The notes: generated from the sequence alone by a model not told the origin. Counted from the first letter of the stretch, positions 30,031 to 39,952 are shown. The stretch: 64,000 nt of DNA from Wolbachia endosymbiont (group A) of Pogonocherus hispidulus (GCF_964028195.1 NZ_OZ034750.1:186001-250000); one strand, 5' to 3'. Translations and numbers: made by a program.

Positions 30031-30112
30031 TGCGGATAGAGGGACTTGAACCCCCACGAGCAAGCTCACCAGGACCTAAACCTGGCACGTCTACCAATTT
30101 CGCCATATCCGC
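30031..30112 (-). tRNA. tRNA-Leu (anticodon TAG)
   Basis: Read on the minus strand, the acceptor stem GCGGATA pairs with TATCCGC, followed by discriminator A; CCA is not encoded. The D-arm has AAATTGGTAGAC, the anticodon loop is TTTAGGT inside the CCAGG/CCTGG stem, a long variable arm marks a class II tRNA, and the T-loop is GGTTCAAGTCC. The long variable arm and TAG anticodon make it leucine. Confidence 0.95.
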
Positions 30113-30252
30113 AAGAAATTTTCAGTACCCTATTATAGGTATTCCATTAAGAATATTCAAGGTTTAAAGTCTTACTTAATTTATGGTATTTACACAATCA
30201 AAAAAGCTTATTAACATTTCTTAATGAAAGCTCTAAACCCTGAAAATCAATA

Positions 30253-30849
30253 ATGAGATTAATAACAAGCTTCTTACTCGCAATTTTTTTGATTACACAA
30301 AGTGGTTGCACAACCCTTATAATAGGTGGTGTGGTGGCTACAGCGACAGCAACAGCAATAACAATGCAGGACAAATCCTTGGGAAATATCATTGATGATA
30401 CGACTATGGTCATCAGAATTAATAAGGGGCTCTTAAAACATGGGCTATTTTCATCCATAAAGGTTAAAGTAAGTGAAGGAAGAGTGTTGCTCATTGGAAG
30501 TGTTGACACTCCTGAAAAACAACTTACAGCAGAAAAAATAGCTTGGCAGCAAAAAGAAATTAAAGAAGTGATAAATGAAATAAGAGTAATACCAATTCAA
30601 ATGGCTTCCATGCTAGACACCACTGTAGATGGCATGATAACAGCGGAAATAAGAACAAGACTCCTGGGAAAAAGAAATATTAAGTCAATTAATTATAGCG
30701 TTAATACGGTTGATAGAGTTGTTTATTTGATGGGTATAGCCCAAAATAAAGCGGAATTAAAAGCTGTAATAGCAATTGCAAGAAAAGTAAAGGGAGTAAA
30801 ACAAGTTGTAAGTTATGTACGATATAGGTACAGTAAGTTACGCCATTAG
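30253..30849 (+). CDS. BON-domain lipoprotein (DolP/OsmY-like)
   Basis: A 198-residue probable outer-membrane lipoprotein. It has a short signal peptide ending in the lipobox ITQSGC, so the Cys near residue 19 would be lipidated. A Gly/Ala/Thr segment follows, then two BON domains (about 50-115 and 125-195) with the conserved IKVKVSEGRVLLIGSVDTPE and VVYLMGIAQNKAEL patterns, where the Gly is characteristic. Proteins of this build (DolP) maintain outer membrane integrity in other Gram-negatives; that role is inferred here. It stands alone between tRNA-Leu and gshB. Confidence 0.88.
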   Translation: MRLITSFLLAIFLITQSGCTTLIIGGVVATATATAITMQDKSLGNIIDDTTMVIRINKGLLKHGLFSSIKVKVSEGRVLLIGSVDTPEKQLTAEKIAWQQKEIKEVINEIRVIPIQMASMLDTTVDGMITAEIRTRLLGKRNIKSINYSVNTVDRVVYLMGIAQNKAELKAVIAIARKVKGVKQVVSYVRYRYSKLRH

Positions 30850-30908
30850 GCAAAATCGCCTTCAAATTATAACATTTGTACAATTGTGACAATAGGTAGA
30901 GAACATAA

Positions 30909-31838
30909 ATGAAAGTTGCCTTTCAGATGGATGAAAATATAAATTTTGAAACTGACACTACATTCGTGCTAATAAAGGAAGCACAAAGGAGGAAGCACGA
31001 AGTTTTTGTCTATGCTCCTAACAATTTAGCACTAAAGCTAAACCATCCAATTGCTCTGGCTCAGAAAGTCAGTGTTGATGATTTTAGTTTTATCTCCAAA
31101 AAAGATGTAGCTATCAACTTGAATGAAATGGACATCATATTTATCAGACAGGATCCACCCTTTGATATGCGTTATGTTACAACAACATATATCTTAGAAA
31201 AAACCAGCGCATTGGTAATTAACAATCCAACAGAAATAAGAAATTGTCCTGAAAAATTGATAACTTCATTATTTCCAGAGCTAATTCCGCCAACTTTGAT
31301 CACTGAAAATATATCGATGATTAGAGATTTTTACTGCAGCTATAAAGATATTATTCTGAAGCCGTTGTATAGTTATGGAGGAAACGATGTAATAAGAATA
31401 CGAGATAAAAACAGTATTCAAGTGGTAGTGGATCTCATGATAGCAAAATATGAATGTCCTGTAATTGCGCAATCATTTTGTAAAAACATAGATAAAGATA
31501 AAAGAATATTGCTACTTTATGGCCAACCAATTGGAGTAATAAAACGAGTTCCAAAAGTTAGTGGAGAGATCAGAACAAACATGCGACTTGGAGCAAGTTT
31601 TGAACCCGCTCAAATGAACGATAGAGACAATGAAATATGTAACAAAATTGGTCCTGAATTAAAGAAAAGAGGGCTAATATTTGTTGGTATTGATATTATA
31701 GATGACTTCCTGCTCGAAATTAACACAACTTCACCCACGGGAGTAGTTTATATCAATAAATTGTACAATATATCGCTAGAAAAGGATCTTTGGAACGTGT
31801 TTGAAGAAAAAGCAAGCAGCCATCAACTAAACCTGTGA
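30909..31838 (+). CDS. gshB: Glutathione synthetase
   Basis: GshB joins gamma-glutamylcysteine and glycine using ATP. The 309-residue protein has the family N-terminal domain (MKVAFQMDENINFETDTTF, with QMD), the DIIFIRQDPPFDMRYVTTTY motif, and an ATP-grasp domain with ILKPLYSYGGNDVIRI and the metal-binding FLLEINTTSPTG near the end. Length is normal. Its last 16 bases overlap the convergent murG gene. No gshA is next to it. Confidence 0.95.
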   Translation: MKVAFQMDENINFETDTTFVLIKEAQRRKHEVFVYAPNNLALKLNHPIALAQKVSVDDFSFISKKDVAINLNEMDIIFIRQDPPFDMRYVTTTYILEKTSALVINNPTEIRNCPEKLITSLFPELIPPTLITENISMIRDFYCSYKDIILKPLYSYGGNDVIRIRDKNSIQVVVDLMIAKYECPVIAQSFCKNIDKDKRILLLYGQPIGVIKRVPKVSGEIRTNMRLGASFEPAQMNDRDNEICNKIGPELKKRGLIFVGIDIIDDFLLEINTTSPTGVVYINKLYNISLEKDLWNVFEEKASSHQLNL

Positions 31839-32854
31839 ACAATCACCTTAACAAACTCAGTAGTCCCATTCTTTATCCCTGTTTTTTCTGTACTATTGGT
31901 CATATCACGCAATTTTTGAGAATTATTTAATAGATCAAATAGTACCTCTGTTAGATTTTTTTTTGCTTCACTATTCTGCTCAACTATTATAGCTGCTCTC
32001 GAGTCTTCAATATATTTTGCGTTATAAAATTGGTGATTATCTTTTGAGTAAGGATAAGGAATATATATAGCAGAACGCCTAGCAAGAGTGATCTCTGCTA
32101 TTGAAGTTGCTCCTGCTCTGCTAATTACCAAGTGAGCATTGGCCAATCTATTTTCCATATCATCAAAAAATTCACTCAATTCACAATCGATCTTTTCACT
32201 TTTGTATAGACTCTTGACCTTGTTTACATTTTTCTTCGTACATTGCTGCGTCACTCTAATTTTCTTTTTCATTTTAATAGGTAAATCACAAATTACGCTG
32301 CTTACTACATCATCAAAAAAATTTGCACCTTGGCTGCCTGCTATGACCAATATATTTAGGATTTTCTCAGTGCTAGAATGGCTCTGTGCTTTTATATCAA
32401 CAAAATTTCCTGTAAAAATACATTTATTGCCCTCTGCATATTTAGTCTCCGGAAAGCTGGTTGCAATTAATTTTGCACTCTTGAAAAAGAATCTATTTAC
32501 TCTCCCTAAAACTGTGTTTTGTTCATGTAAAATTATAGGTATAGAAAGAACTCTTGCTGCAAGAAGAGTTGGAAAAGAAGCATAGCTACCAAAACCAATG
32601 ACCGATTTTGGTTTTAATTTTCTTACTTGATACAGTGCTAACACAGAGCTGTATATCAAGAAAAGGAAAAACTTAAATTTGTTGCCGCTTGATCTACGTA
32701 ATGGTAAGGTGTAGCTTTCTATGTCGATATTTTTATTTGTTTTTTTATCAGTGAATAATATGCAATTGTATCCTTGTGTCTTTAGTGCTTTTGCTAAGGC
32801 TATGGCCGGAAAGATATGCCCACCTGTGCCACCTGTTGCTAAAATAATATCCAT
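31823..32854 (-). CDS. murG: Lipid II synthase MurG
   Basis: MurG adds GlcNAc to lipid I on the inner face of the cytoplasmic membrane. The 343-residue GT28 protein has the N-terminal GGTGGHIFPAIALA loop (8-21), HEQNTVLGRVNR, the GSQGANFFDD nucleotide loop, SRAGATSIAEI with the UDP-GlcNAc-binding Glu, and PYPYSKDNHQFYNA. It completes, with mraY and rodA in this window, the lipid II branch kept in Wolbachia. Confidence 0.96.
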   Translation of the reverse strand: MDIILATGGTGGHIFPAIALAKALKTQGYNCILFTDKKTNKNIDIESYTLPLRRSSGNKFKFFLFLIYSSVLALYQVRKLKPKSVIGFGSYASFPTLLAARVLSIPIILHEQNTVLGRVNRFFFKSAKLIATSFPETKYAEGNKCIFTGNFVDIKAQSHSSTEKILNILVIAGSQGANFFDDVVSSVICDLPIKMKKKIRVTQQCTKKNVNKVKSLYKSEKIDCELSEFFDDMENRLANAHLVISRAGATSIAEITLARRSAIYIPYPYSKDNHQFYNAKYIEDSRAAIIVEQNSEAKKNLTEVLFDLLNNSQKLRDMTNSTEKTGIKNGTTEFVKVIVHRFS

Positions 32855-32923
32855 CTGTAAATAATAAATTCTAGAGTGTTAACTGTTATTTAATAATTTG
32901 CACGTAGAATTTTATTAAGCTTT

Positions 32924-33316
32924 ATGATAGTTGAGTTAAAAATGCCTAAAAATAATAGTAAAAAAGAACCTAATGAGAAAAATAAACCTCAAGAACAAAG
33001 AGAAGGCAGAAGCGGAGGTTTTTTAGAACTGCTAAAAAATATAATAAAAATTCTTTTCAATTCGGTTGTTGACCTACCTGAGCACGAGCAGCATAATAAA
33101 ATGAAAAGCACTAATCTACAACAAGGTTTGGATACTAAAGGAAAAGGCCCAGAAAATCTTCATCCAAAGGCAAAGCTTGAAGTCAAAGAAGCAGCTAAGG
33201 GATTGAAAGAAGAGTTACAGAATTCTGATGCTGGTGGTAATCAATCTATTGAAACTAAAGTGCCTAATCAAACTACTACTCAAGACATTGACAACTCTAA
33301 AACAATGGAACGTTAG
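32924..33316 (+). CDS. Small charged protein of unknown function
   Basis: A 130-residue hydrophilic protein (124 if started at ATG 32942) rich in Lys, Glu, Asn and Gln, with one amphipathic stretch FLELLKNIIKILFNSVVDL (about 33-51) in an otherwise probably disordered chain. There is no signal peptide and I recognise no family. The layout, an amphipathic helix in a charged disordered protein, resembles that of the unrecognised 13926-14948 product, but sequence identity is not evident. It lies between murG and lpdA, facing neither as an operon. Confidence 0.5.
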   Translation: MIVELKMPKNNSKKEPNEKNKPQEQREGRSGGFLELLKNIIKILFNSVVDLPEHEQHNKMKSTNLQQGLDTKGKGPENLHPKAKLEVKEAAKGLKEELQNSDAGGNQSIETKVPNQTTTQDIDNSKTMER

Positions 33317-33321
33317 TTCAA

Positions 33322-34695
33322 CTATTTAACATCTGCAGCAAGCACTGATTCGTGTATCATCTCTGAAATGGTTGGATGAGGAAAAATCGTAGATTGTATG
33401 TCGAAGTCTGTTCCTTCTAGTTGCTTTGCTAGGGCAAAATTGCTAATTAACTCCGTTACTTCTGCACCTATCATGTGGCTACCCAGAATTTCTCCGGTTT
33501 TTTTATCTATAATCGTTTTCACTAACCCTTCAGTTTCACTGAGTGCAACAGACTTACCATTAAAGTTAGAGTGAAATTTTCCTATTTTTATATCATACCC
33601 ACCTTTTATTGCCTGTTCCTCAGTAAGGCCGATGCTCGCTATTTGTGGATGAGAATAAGTGCAATTTGGTATGCATTCTTTTTTTAACGCATGAGCATTT
33701 TTACCAGCAATCTTTTCAATGCAGATCACGGCTTCATGGCTCGCTTTATGTGCTAAACATGGTGGGCCAGCTACATCACCTATTGCATACACATTTGATT
33801 CACTAGTTTCATACCATTCATTCGTTTCAATAAAACCAGAAGGGCTTAATTTAATTTTTGTATTTTCTAAACCTATATTTTCAATATTTGCTTGAATTCC
33901 AACCGCAACAATCACCCTATCAAATTCTTTGCTCTCGCCACTACTTAGTAGCACTTGAGCAGAGTCTTTACTTTTAGTAAGAGCTTTTACGCTACTGTTT
34001 GTATATATTTTTATCCCCTGTTTTGTAAATATTTCTTCTGCTAGGCCTGAAATGTCTTTATCCTCCAGCGGCAAAATAGTGCTCTTTATCTCTATGATTG
34101 TTACATCAACCCCTAAAGTGCTATAAAAACTTGCAAATTCTATTCCAATTGCACCAGACCCTATAATTAGTAGTGATTTTGGTAATCTCTCTGGAGTCAT
34201 AGCGTGCTGCGCATTCCATATTAAATCTCCATCTGCCTCTATTCCAGGCAGATTCCGTGCCCTCACGCCTGTTGCTAAAATAATATGCTTGGAAACAATT
34301 CCTTGTTCTTCCTTATCGCCAGCAACTTTTATAGTACTATTGCCTGCAAGTTTACCAAAGCCTTGATGAACTTTGATGTTATTTTTTTTCATCAAATATG
34401 CAACACCGCTTGACAATTTATCAACAACGTTTCTTGAGTATTTCACTATTGATTGTATATCAAAACTCGCTCCCTTTACTTCTATACCAAACTCTTTTGA
34501 TCTTTTTATTAGCCTATAAACCTCAGATGCCCTAAGTAGCGATTTTGTTGGTATACATCCCCAATTTAAGCATATACCGCCTAAATTCTTCTCTTTCTCA
34601 ACAATTGCAGTTTTAAACCCAAGCTGTGCCGCCCTAATTGCTGCTATATAACCACCAGGACCGCTACCTATAACCGTAATATCATACTCATTCAT
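33322..34695 (-). CDS. lpdA: Dihydrolipoamide dehydrogenase
   Basis: This flavoprotein (E3) reoxidises lipoamide in 2-oxoacid dehydrogenase complexes. The 457-residue protein has the FAD loop GSGPGGY (10-16), the redox-active disulfide GGICLNWGCIPTKS (Cys42 and Cys47), the NAD loop IGSGAIGIEFASF, the second FAD motif VYAIGDVAG, and the C-terminal active-site HPHPTISE-type segment (here IFPHPTISEMIHE). Length is normal. The E1/E2 genes are not adjacent. Confidence 0.96.
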   Translation of the reverse strand: MNEYDITVIGSGPGGYIAAIRAAQLGFKTAIVEKEKNLGGICLNWGCIPTKSLLRASEVYRLIKRSKEFGIEVKGASFDIQSIVKYSRNVVDKLSSGVAYLMKKNNIKVHQGFGKLAGNSTIKVAGDKEEQGIVSKHIILATGVRARNLPGIEADGDLIWNAQHAMTPERLPKSLLIIGSGAIGIEFASFYSTLGVDVTIIEIKSTILPLEDKDISGLAEEIFTKQGIKIYTNSSVKALTKSKDSAQVLLSSGESKEFDRVIVAVGIQANIENIGLENTKIKLSPSGFIETNEWYETSESNVYAIGDVAGPPCLAHKASHEAVICIEKIAGKNAHALKKECIPNCTYSHPQIASIGLTEEQAIKGGYDIKIGKFHSNFNGKSVALSETEGLVKTIIDKKTGEILGSHMIGAEVTELISNFALAKQLEGTDFDIQSTIFPHPTISEMIHESVLAADVK

Positions 34696-34770
34696 CAGTT
34701 TTCTTCGTATTCAAAAAGATTATATATAACAGATGGAACCCGTATGATCAATATTCAGGTAGCTGACAAC

Positions 34771-35218
34771 ATAGAAACGGAAAAACTTGCTTGACACATT
34801 TCGCCAGCCCCCTTATCATGAAACTGAAGGTATTCAGTTATCTTCATCTGTGCAGATTAAACAGCAAGAAAACAACGTAGTTGGCGTCTTATTTTTAATT
34901 TTTTGCACTATGTGCACCTTATGTCTTCACAATATTTCTAGGTTTTTACCTATATAAGCTGAAACGCGCTTATAAGTCGTTTAAGACAGTATAGTACGCC
35001 AATTTGCAGGATTAGGGAGTGAACACTAATTACCACGGGGTTTCTTTTGCCTTTTTTTCTGCTTAGTAAATTTCTTAAACATTTAAGCTAAGGTTAGTTG
35101 CACTTAAAAGCAGCTAAATTGCAGCGTTTAAGGCTTAAAAAACGCCAATACTGAAAATAGACAATGACCAGGGCTTCTTTTGCCTTTTTTTTCGCTTGGT
35201 AAATTTCTTAAATATTTG
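34771..35218 (+). repeat. Composite intergenic repeat, copy 2
   Basis: This is the same roughly 450-bp element as 19127-19588 in the opposite orientation. It begins ATAGAAACGGAAAAACTTGC, carries GCCAGCCCCCTTATCATGAAA and GCACTATGTGCACCTTATG, and has two internal subrepeats each ending CTTTTGCCTTTTTTTC then TAAATTTCTTAA. A short match to its first 35 bases is also at 16674-16708. I see no gene from 34696 to 35613; the stretch contains this repeat, palindromic repeats and the left end of an IS110 remnant. Confidence 0.85.
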
Positions 35219-35242
35219 TAGCTGAAGTAATTTAGGCTTACC

Positions 35243-35410
35243 GACAACCGTCATACCGCTTTGTTAGCGGATGAGATACCGCGGCGGTATGACGGTTAAG
35301 TATCCCGCTACTTGTTAGCGGCTAAGAGATACCGCGGCGGTATGACGGTTCGCGGTGGTATCTCGTCATCCCGCTACTTGTTAGCGGGATCTAGAGATAC
35401 CGCAGCAGTT
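35243..35410 (+). repeat. Palindromic elements (family B), tandem
   Basis: Units begin with CGTCATNCCGCT, carry CTTGTTAGCGG and GATACCGCGGCGGTAT stems, and end in ATGACG. Two to three partial copies stand head to tail. Other copies are at 36211-36310 and 48523-48586. The plan (GTCAT...ATGAC ends with inner hairpins) is the same as in family A, but the sequence differs. Confidence 0.8.
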
Positions 35411-35429
35411 GTAAGTTAAAAATATGTTA

Positions 35430-36110
35430 TAAAAGAAACAAGAGGGAAGATAACTCTACTCACTATAGGAATAGCGGGCGTGTGCGACCGACGCGGCATT
35501 GGCAACCGTTTATATCAAGGTACACTAGCCCTCGATACGTTTGAATAGTTGCATGGGACATATGTATGCACCCGTTTACAATCTTAAATCAATAAACTAT
35601 CGAGGTTATTAATATGGTTACATCTTATCAAAACTTTATTGGTATTGACATCGGAAAATTTAAAAATGTTGTTGCGGTTCACACACAGAAGAGTGTTGTC
35701 GAATTTGATAATAATGCTTCTGGTTGGCAACAATTGTTTAAAAAGTTTTCAGATATCTTACCTAATTCTTTAGTAACTTTAGAAAATACAGGGAATTGGT
35801 TTATCGCATTTTCTTAGATAAAGATCTAGAGTTACAGAAGCGCCAAAAAATTCTGAGAACAGTGCCAGGCAAAGTTATCTCAAGATTTTGTGTGTCTGAT
35901 GCCAGAGCTTGGCTACTTAAACAGAAAAGAAGTAGCAAGTCTTGCTGGCGCATCCAAAAGAAAGTGGAAAAGCTATTGGTTATCGAAGAATAACAGGCGG
36001 TAGAAGCAATGTTCGTACTAACGGCTGCAATGGCTGCTGCAAAGTCCAAATCTGTTGTTTGATATAAAATTTTTCTATGATAAATTAGGGTGTTTATTGT
36101 CAAAAATGCA
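35430..36110 (+). mobile_element. IS110-family element, decayed
   Basis: A transposase start at ATG 35614 (IGIDIGKFKNVVAVHTQ, an IS110 N-terminal RuvC-like domain with its first Asp) runs to 35817. The rest is recognisable in other frames: the C-terminal Tnp20 domain TVPG...LAGVAP and RRITGG are encoded in pieces from about 35850 to 36060. The middle of the gene is deleted. About 180 bases of structured non-coding DNA precede the ATG, as in IS110 elements that encode a bridge RNA there. Ends are approximate. Confidence 0.7.
35614..36060 (+). pseudogene. IS110 transposase remnant
   Basis: Residues 1-65 are clean and include the catalytic GIDIGK and LENTGNW motifs. The sequence then jumps to a C-terminal portion read across at least two frames, with TVPGKV and ASLAGA-like motifs. 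The catalytic centre is incomplete, so no active enzyme is expected. Confidence 0.75.
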
Positions 36111-36210
36111 TTTTCTAATTGAATAAAAATACAAAATTATAAACAAGAGTTGTAATAAAACTAAATTCAAAAAATTTAAAAAAAACATAGTTGATATGAC
36201 GTAGGGTTGC

Positions 36211-36310
36211 TGTCATCCCGCTGCTTGTTAGCGGATGAGATACCGCGGCAGTGTGACGGTTCGCAGCGGAATGACGATAACCTCGTCATTCCGCTACGTG
36301 TTAGCGGGAT
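36211..36310 (+). repeat. Palindromic elements (family B)
   Basis: Two adjoining units with TGTCATCCCGCTGCTTGTTAG, GATACCGCGGCAGTGTGACG and CGTCATTCCGCTACGTGTTA. They separate the IS110 remnant from the IS5-type element. Confidence 0.75.
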
Positions 36311-36319
36311 CTATGCTAA

Positions 36320-37156
36320 GAACCTGTTTAAAATCTCGGAGAGAAGAGGTAAAATAGTGGTAGATTAAGAATGAGGTGTATATATGCAAAAAAGTTATCC
36401 AAGCGATATAAGTCGAGAGCAATTTGAAAAAATCAGACCGATACTAGAGAGTAGCAGGAAGAAAACGAGACTAAGAAAACTTGATTTGTATGATGTATTT
36501 CGTACAGTGTTATACGTCCTAAAAAGTGGTTGCCAGTGGAGGATATTGCCAAAAGATTTTCCAAGGTGGGAGAGCGTATATTACTATTTTCAAATGTGGA
36601 ATAAAAAGAATGGAGAAGAGGCAAGCTTGTTGGAATTAGTCTTAAAAAAAATTAGTTGGAGAGAGCAATGGTCGGAAAGAGAAAACCAGTTTCTGTATAA
36701 TTGATGCTCAAAGCGTTAAAAACGCAGATACTGCTGAGGAAAAGGGCTATGATGCAGGCAAAAAGATTTCAGGGCCATATTGCAGTAGATACACAAACAT
36801 GCAATTTATGTAACAACTGCAGAAGCAATTGATCGTAGTAGCGCTGTGAGAATGATCGAAAATGCTAAAGAAAACCTCTCTGAAGTTAAAAACATATTGG
36901 TTGATGCTGGCTACACAGGAGAAAATTTTGCAACTCAAATAAAAACGACTATTGGTGCAACCGTTGAAGTAATAAAACGAAGTGAATTATATACCTTTGT
37001 TGTATTGCCAAAGAGATGGGTCGTTGAGCGCTCTTTTGCTTGGTTGGAAAAGTGTAGGCGGTTGTGGAAAAATTGCGAACGTAAACTCAATACCAGCTTG
37101 CAAATGATTGTCCTTTCCTTCATTTCTCTCCTATTACGAAGATTTTAAACAGGTTC
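36320..37156 (+). mobile_element. IS5-family element, decayed transposase
   Basis: Terminal inverted repeats GAACCTGTTTAAAATCT (36320-36336) and its exact complement (37140-37156) bound an 837-bp element. Flanks are TAA on the left and TTA on the right, consistent with a TNA target. Inside is an IS5-type transposase broken by frameshifts. The right end lies 111 bases upstream of the clpB ATG. Confidence 0.85.
36384..37148 (+). pseudogene. IS5-family transposase, frameshifted
   Basis: The first part (36384-36704) carries the N-terminal DUF4096-type domain (GCQWRILPKDFPRWESVYYYF). The middle encodes IIDAQSVKNADTAEEKGYDAGKKI, with the first catalytic Asp (shown as IIDAQSVKN and GYDAGKK), and the third part (36846-37148) has DAGYTGENFA and KRWVVERSFAWLEKCRRLWKN with the catalytic Glu. 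At least two frameshifts near 36695 and 36775 separate them. Some IS5 members use one programmed frameshift, but two argues for decay. Confidence 0.8.
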
Positions 37157-37267
37157 TTAAGAAAGTTTTAAATTTTTGCAGACCATACCTAACAATAAAC
37201 AACTTTAGGTTTAAATTTATGAAATCAGTTGTTATATACATCAGCAAATACGGATTTAACTGGTGTT

Positions 37268-39925
37268 ATGGACTTAAATAAATTTACCGAAAAAGCAAAA
37301 AGTCTAATTCAAAGTGCTCAGATGAAAGCGTTGGGAGCTGGGCATCAGATTTTTATGCCTGAGCATTTACTAAAAGTAATGCTTGAGGATGAATTAGGTT
37401 TAGTTCAGGATTTGATAAACGCTTGTGGTGGAAATGTGCAAAGTATTTCTGATGCTGTGGATAGCGCAATAAAAAAGTTGCCAGTAATTGAAGGGCCAGG
37501 AAGTGGTGGCCTTCAACTTTCAAGAGAAATAGCAAAAGTTTTTGAAGATTCAATTGGTATTGCTCGGAGGAATAAAGATTCGTTTGTTGCCGTTGAGCGT
37601 TTACTGCAGGGCCTCACTGCACAAAAAGATGATACTGTAGGCAAAGTTCTGGCAGAGAATGGTGTGACTTCACAAAAACTGAACTCAGTTATTGCAGAAA
37701 TGAGAAAAGGCAACAGTGCGGACTCGCCAAATAGTGAGGAAAAATTAAACGCGGCAAAGAAATATACAAAAGATATTACAGAGCTTGCTATGCAAGGCAA
37801 GCTTGATCCTGTAATTGGTCGTGATGAAGAGATCAGAAGAACTATGCAGGTATCACTGAGGCGGACAAAAAATAATCCAGTGCTGATCGGTGAACCTGGT
37901 GTTGGAAAAACTGCAATAGTTGAGGGGCTTGCAAACAGAATTGTTGCAAACGATGTGCCACTTGGTTTGCGTAATGCAAAAGTTTTAGCCCTCGATCTTG
38001 GCGCATTAATTGCTGGAACAAAATTTAGAGGGGAGTTTGAAGAAAGGCTAAAAGCAGTGATTAATGAGCTTTCGAGAGCGGAGGGAAAAGTTATCTTGTT
38101 TATAGATGAGCTTCATACTTTAGTTGGAGCAGGAGCAACAAGTGGTGCAATGGATGCCTCGAATCTGCTGAAGCCTGCTCTTGCGCGTGGAGAAATTCGC
38201 TGTATAGGAGCCACAACTTTAGATGAATATCGTGAACATATAGAAAAAGATCCTGCACTTGCACGGCGTTTCCAGCCTGTGTTTATCTCTCAACCAACTG
38301 AAACTGATACCATTTCAATACTCAGGGGTTTGAAGGAAAGATATGAAGTGCATCATGGTATAAGAATTACAGACGGTGCAATAATTGCTGCTGCAACGTT
38401 GTCCAATAGATATATAACAGACAGGTTTTTACCTGATAAAGCAATTGATTTGATTGATGAAGCAGCAAGTAGGGTGAGAATTGAAATGGATAGCAAGCCT
38501 GAAGTTATTGATGAACTTGAGAGAAAGGTTATACAGCTAAAGATTGAAGCAGAAGCTCTAAAAAAAGAAAGTGATGAAAATTCTAAACAGCGTTTAAAAA
38601 AGATAAATGAAGAGATCGAAAATCTAAACAGTAAATTTGCTGACTTGAACAGCAAATGGCAGATGGAAAAGAATAAAATAGCTAGAATACAAGAAACAGT
38701 TGAAAAATTAGATAACGCCAGAAAAGAGCTGGAATTGGCTCAGCGGAGTGGAAATTTAGGAAAAGCAGGAGAGCTGATGTATGGTGTGATTCCTCAGCTT
38801 GAGAATGAATTAAAAAATCAGGAAAAGGTTACTGATAGTTTCTTAAAGAAAGAAGTGACTGGAGATGATATCGCAAACATTGTTTCAAAGTGGACAGGAA
38901 TTCCAGTTGATAACATGATGCACAGCGAAAAGGAAAAACTTCTTAACATGGAGAATGAAATAGGAAGAAGAGTAATAGGGCAAAAAGGCGCGATAGAAGC
39001 AATAAGTAATGCAGTTAGGCGCTCTCGCTCTGGTGTGCAAGATACTAATCGACCTTTCGGTTCATTTTTATTCTTAGGCCCAACCGGGGTTGGAAAAACA
39101 GAACTAGCAAAAGCCCTTGCTGAATTTCTGTTTGACGATCAATCAGCGCTTTTGCGTTTTGATATGTCAGAATATATGGAAAAACATTCTGTTTCAAAGC
39201 TAATTGGCGCGCCTCCAGGGTATGTTGGCTATGAGCAAGGTGGCAGATTAACCGAAGCAGTAAGAAGAAGGCCATATCAGGTTATTCTGTTTGATGAAAT
39301 AGAGAAGGCAAATCCAGATATATTTAATCTATTGCTGCAAATCTTGGATGAGGGTAGACTCACTGATAGTCATGGCAAATTAGTTGATTTTCGCAATACC
39401 ATACTGATTTTAACTTCTAACCTTGGCGCTGAGATAATGCTTAAAGGAGCAAAAGAAAATAGCTCTCTTGAAAAGCCCTCTGTCATCCCAGTGCTTGACA
39501 CTGGGATCCAGGAAAAAAAGTGGATTCCAGCGTCACGCACTGGAATGACACCAGAGAGATCAAATGAAGTGATGCAAATAGTTAAATCAACATTTCGTCC
39601 AGAATTTTTAAACAGGCTGGATGAAATTATTATATTCCACAGTTTAACCAGAGATGACATCTATAAAATTATAGATGTTCAATTTTCTTATTTACAAAAA
39701 ACACTTGCTAAGCGTAAACTGAGTATAAGTTTGTCACAGGAAGCTAAAGAACTAATAGCACAAACTGGCTATGACCCTGAATATGGAGCAAGGCCCTTAA
39801 AAAGGGTTATACAAGAGTGTATTCAAAATAATTTAGCTAAATTAGTTTTATCAGGGGAAGTAGTAGAAAATGATGAGCTAATAGTGTACGCTCTTGATAA
39901 TGAAATCTTAGTTAAAAAGGTTTAA
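37268..39925 (+). CDS. clpB: Disaggregase ClpB with an in-frame palindromic-element insertion
   Basis: ClpB is the hexameric AAA+ disaggregase that works with DnaK. I start at ATG 37268 ([13 protein letters not shown]), the conserved start, giving 885 residues. Domains in order: N-terminal Clp_N repeats (1-145), AAA1 with Walker [14 protein letters not shown] (about 200), the coiled-coil M domain (about 390-520), AAA2 with Walker [14 protein letters not shown] (about 600) and the C-terminal D2-small domain. About 23 extra residues ([11 protein letters not shown] and [11 protein letters not shown]) between sensor 1 ([11 protein letters not shown]) and [11 protein letters not shown] come from a palindromic repeat at 39481-39550. 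The frame is kept, so the protein is probably made. Confidence 0.96.
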   Translation: MDLNKFTEKAKSLIQSAQMKALGAGHQIFMPEHLLKVMLEDELGLVQDLINACGGNVQSISDAVDSAIKKLPVIEGPGSGGLQLSREIAKVFEDSIGIARRNKDSFVAVERLLQGLTAQKDDTVGKVLAENGVTSQKLNSVIAEMRKGNSADSPNSEEKLNAAKKYTKDITELAMQGKLDPVIGRDEEIRRTMQVSLRRTKNNPVLIGEPGVGKTAIVEGLANRIVANDVPLGLRNAKVLALDLGALIAGTKFRGEFEERLKAVINELSRAEGKVILFIDELHTLVGAGATSGAMDASNLLKPALARGEIRCIGATTLDEYREHIEKDPALARRFQPVFISQPTETDTISILRGLKERYEVHHGIRITDGAIIAAATLSNRYITDRFLPDKAIDLIDEAASRVRIEMDSKPEVIDELERKVIQLKIEAEALKKESDENSKQRLKKINEEIENLNSKFADLNSKWQMEKNKIARIQETVEKLDNARKELELAQRSGNLGKAGELMYGVIPQLENELKNQEKVTDSFLKKEVTGDDIANIVSKWTGIPVDNMMHSEKEKLLNMENEIGRRVIGQKGAIEAISNAVRRSRSGVQDTNRPFGSFLFLGPTGVGKTELAKALAEFLFDDQSALLRFDMSEYMEKHSVSKLIGAPPGYVGYEQGGRLTEAVRRRPYQVILFDEIEKANPDIFNLLLQILDEGRLTDSHGKLVDFRNTILILTSNLGAEIMLKGAKENSSLEKPSVIPVLDTGIQEKKWIPASRTGMTPERSNEVMQIVKSTFRPEFLNRLDEIIIFHSLTRDDIYKIIDVQFSYLQKTLAKRKLSISLSQEAKELIAQTGYDPEYGARPLKRVIQECIQNNLAKLVLSGEVVENDELIVYALDNEILVKKV
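39481..39550 (+). repeat. Family A palindromic element inside clpB
   Basis: The 70-bp unit begins TGTCATCCCAGTGCTTGACA and ends CTGGAATGACA. CCCAGTG pairs with CACTGGG (39487-39505), TTCCAG pairs with CTGGAA, and the outer TGTCAT pairs with ATGACA. It is almost the same as intergenic copies at 18926-19083, and it is translated through without a stop. Confidence 0.9.
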
Positions 39926-39952
39926 GTTCACTGTGTATTTTTGTTAAAAAAA

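Noticed and set aside
29976-30167. A 63-codon plus-strand frame
   Set aside because: It is the antisense of tRNA-Leu.
32139-32585. Hydrophobic plus-strand frame inside murG
   Set aside because: It is antisense to clear murG codons and has no signals of its own.
35243-36310. CRISPR array
   Set aside because: The repeats are palindromic elements with no regular unique spacers and no cas genes in the window.
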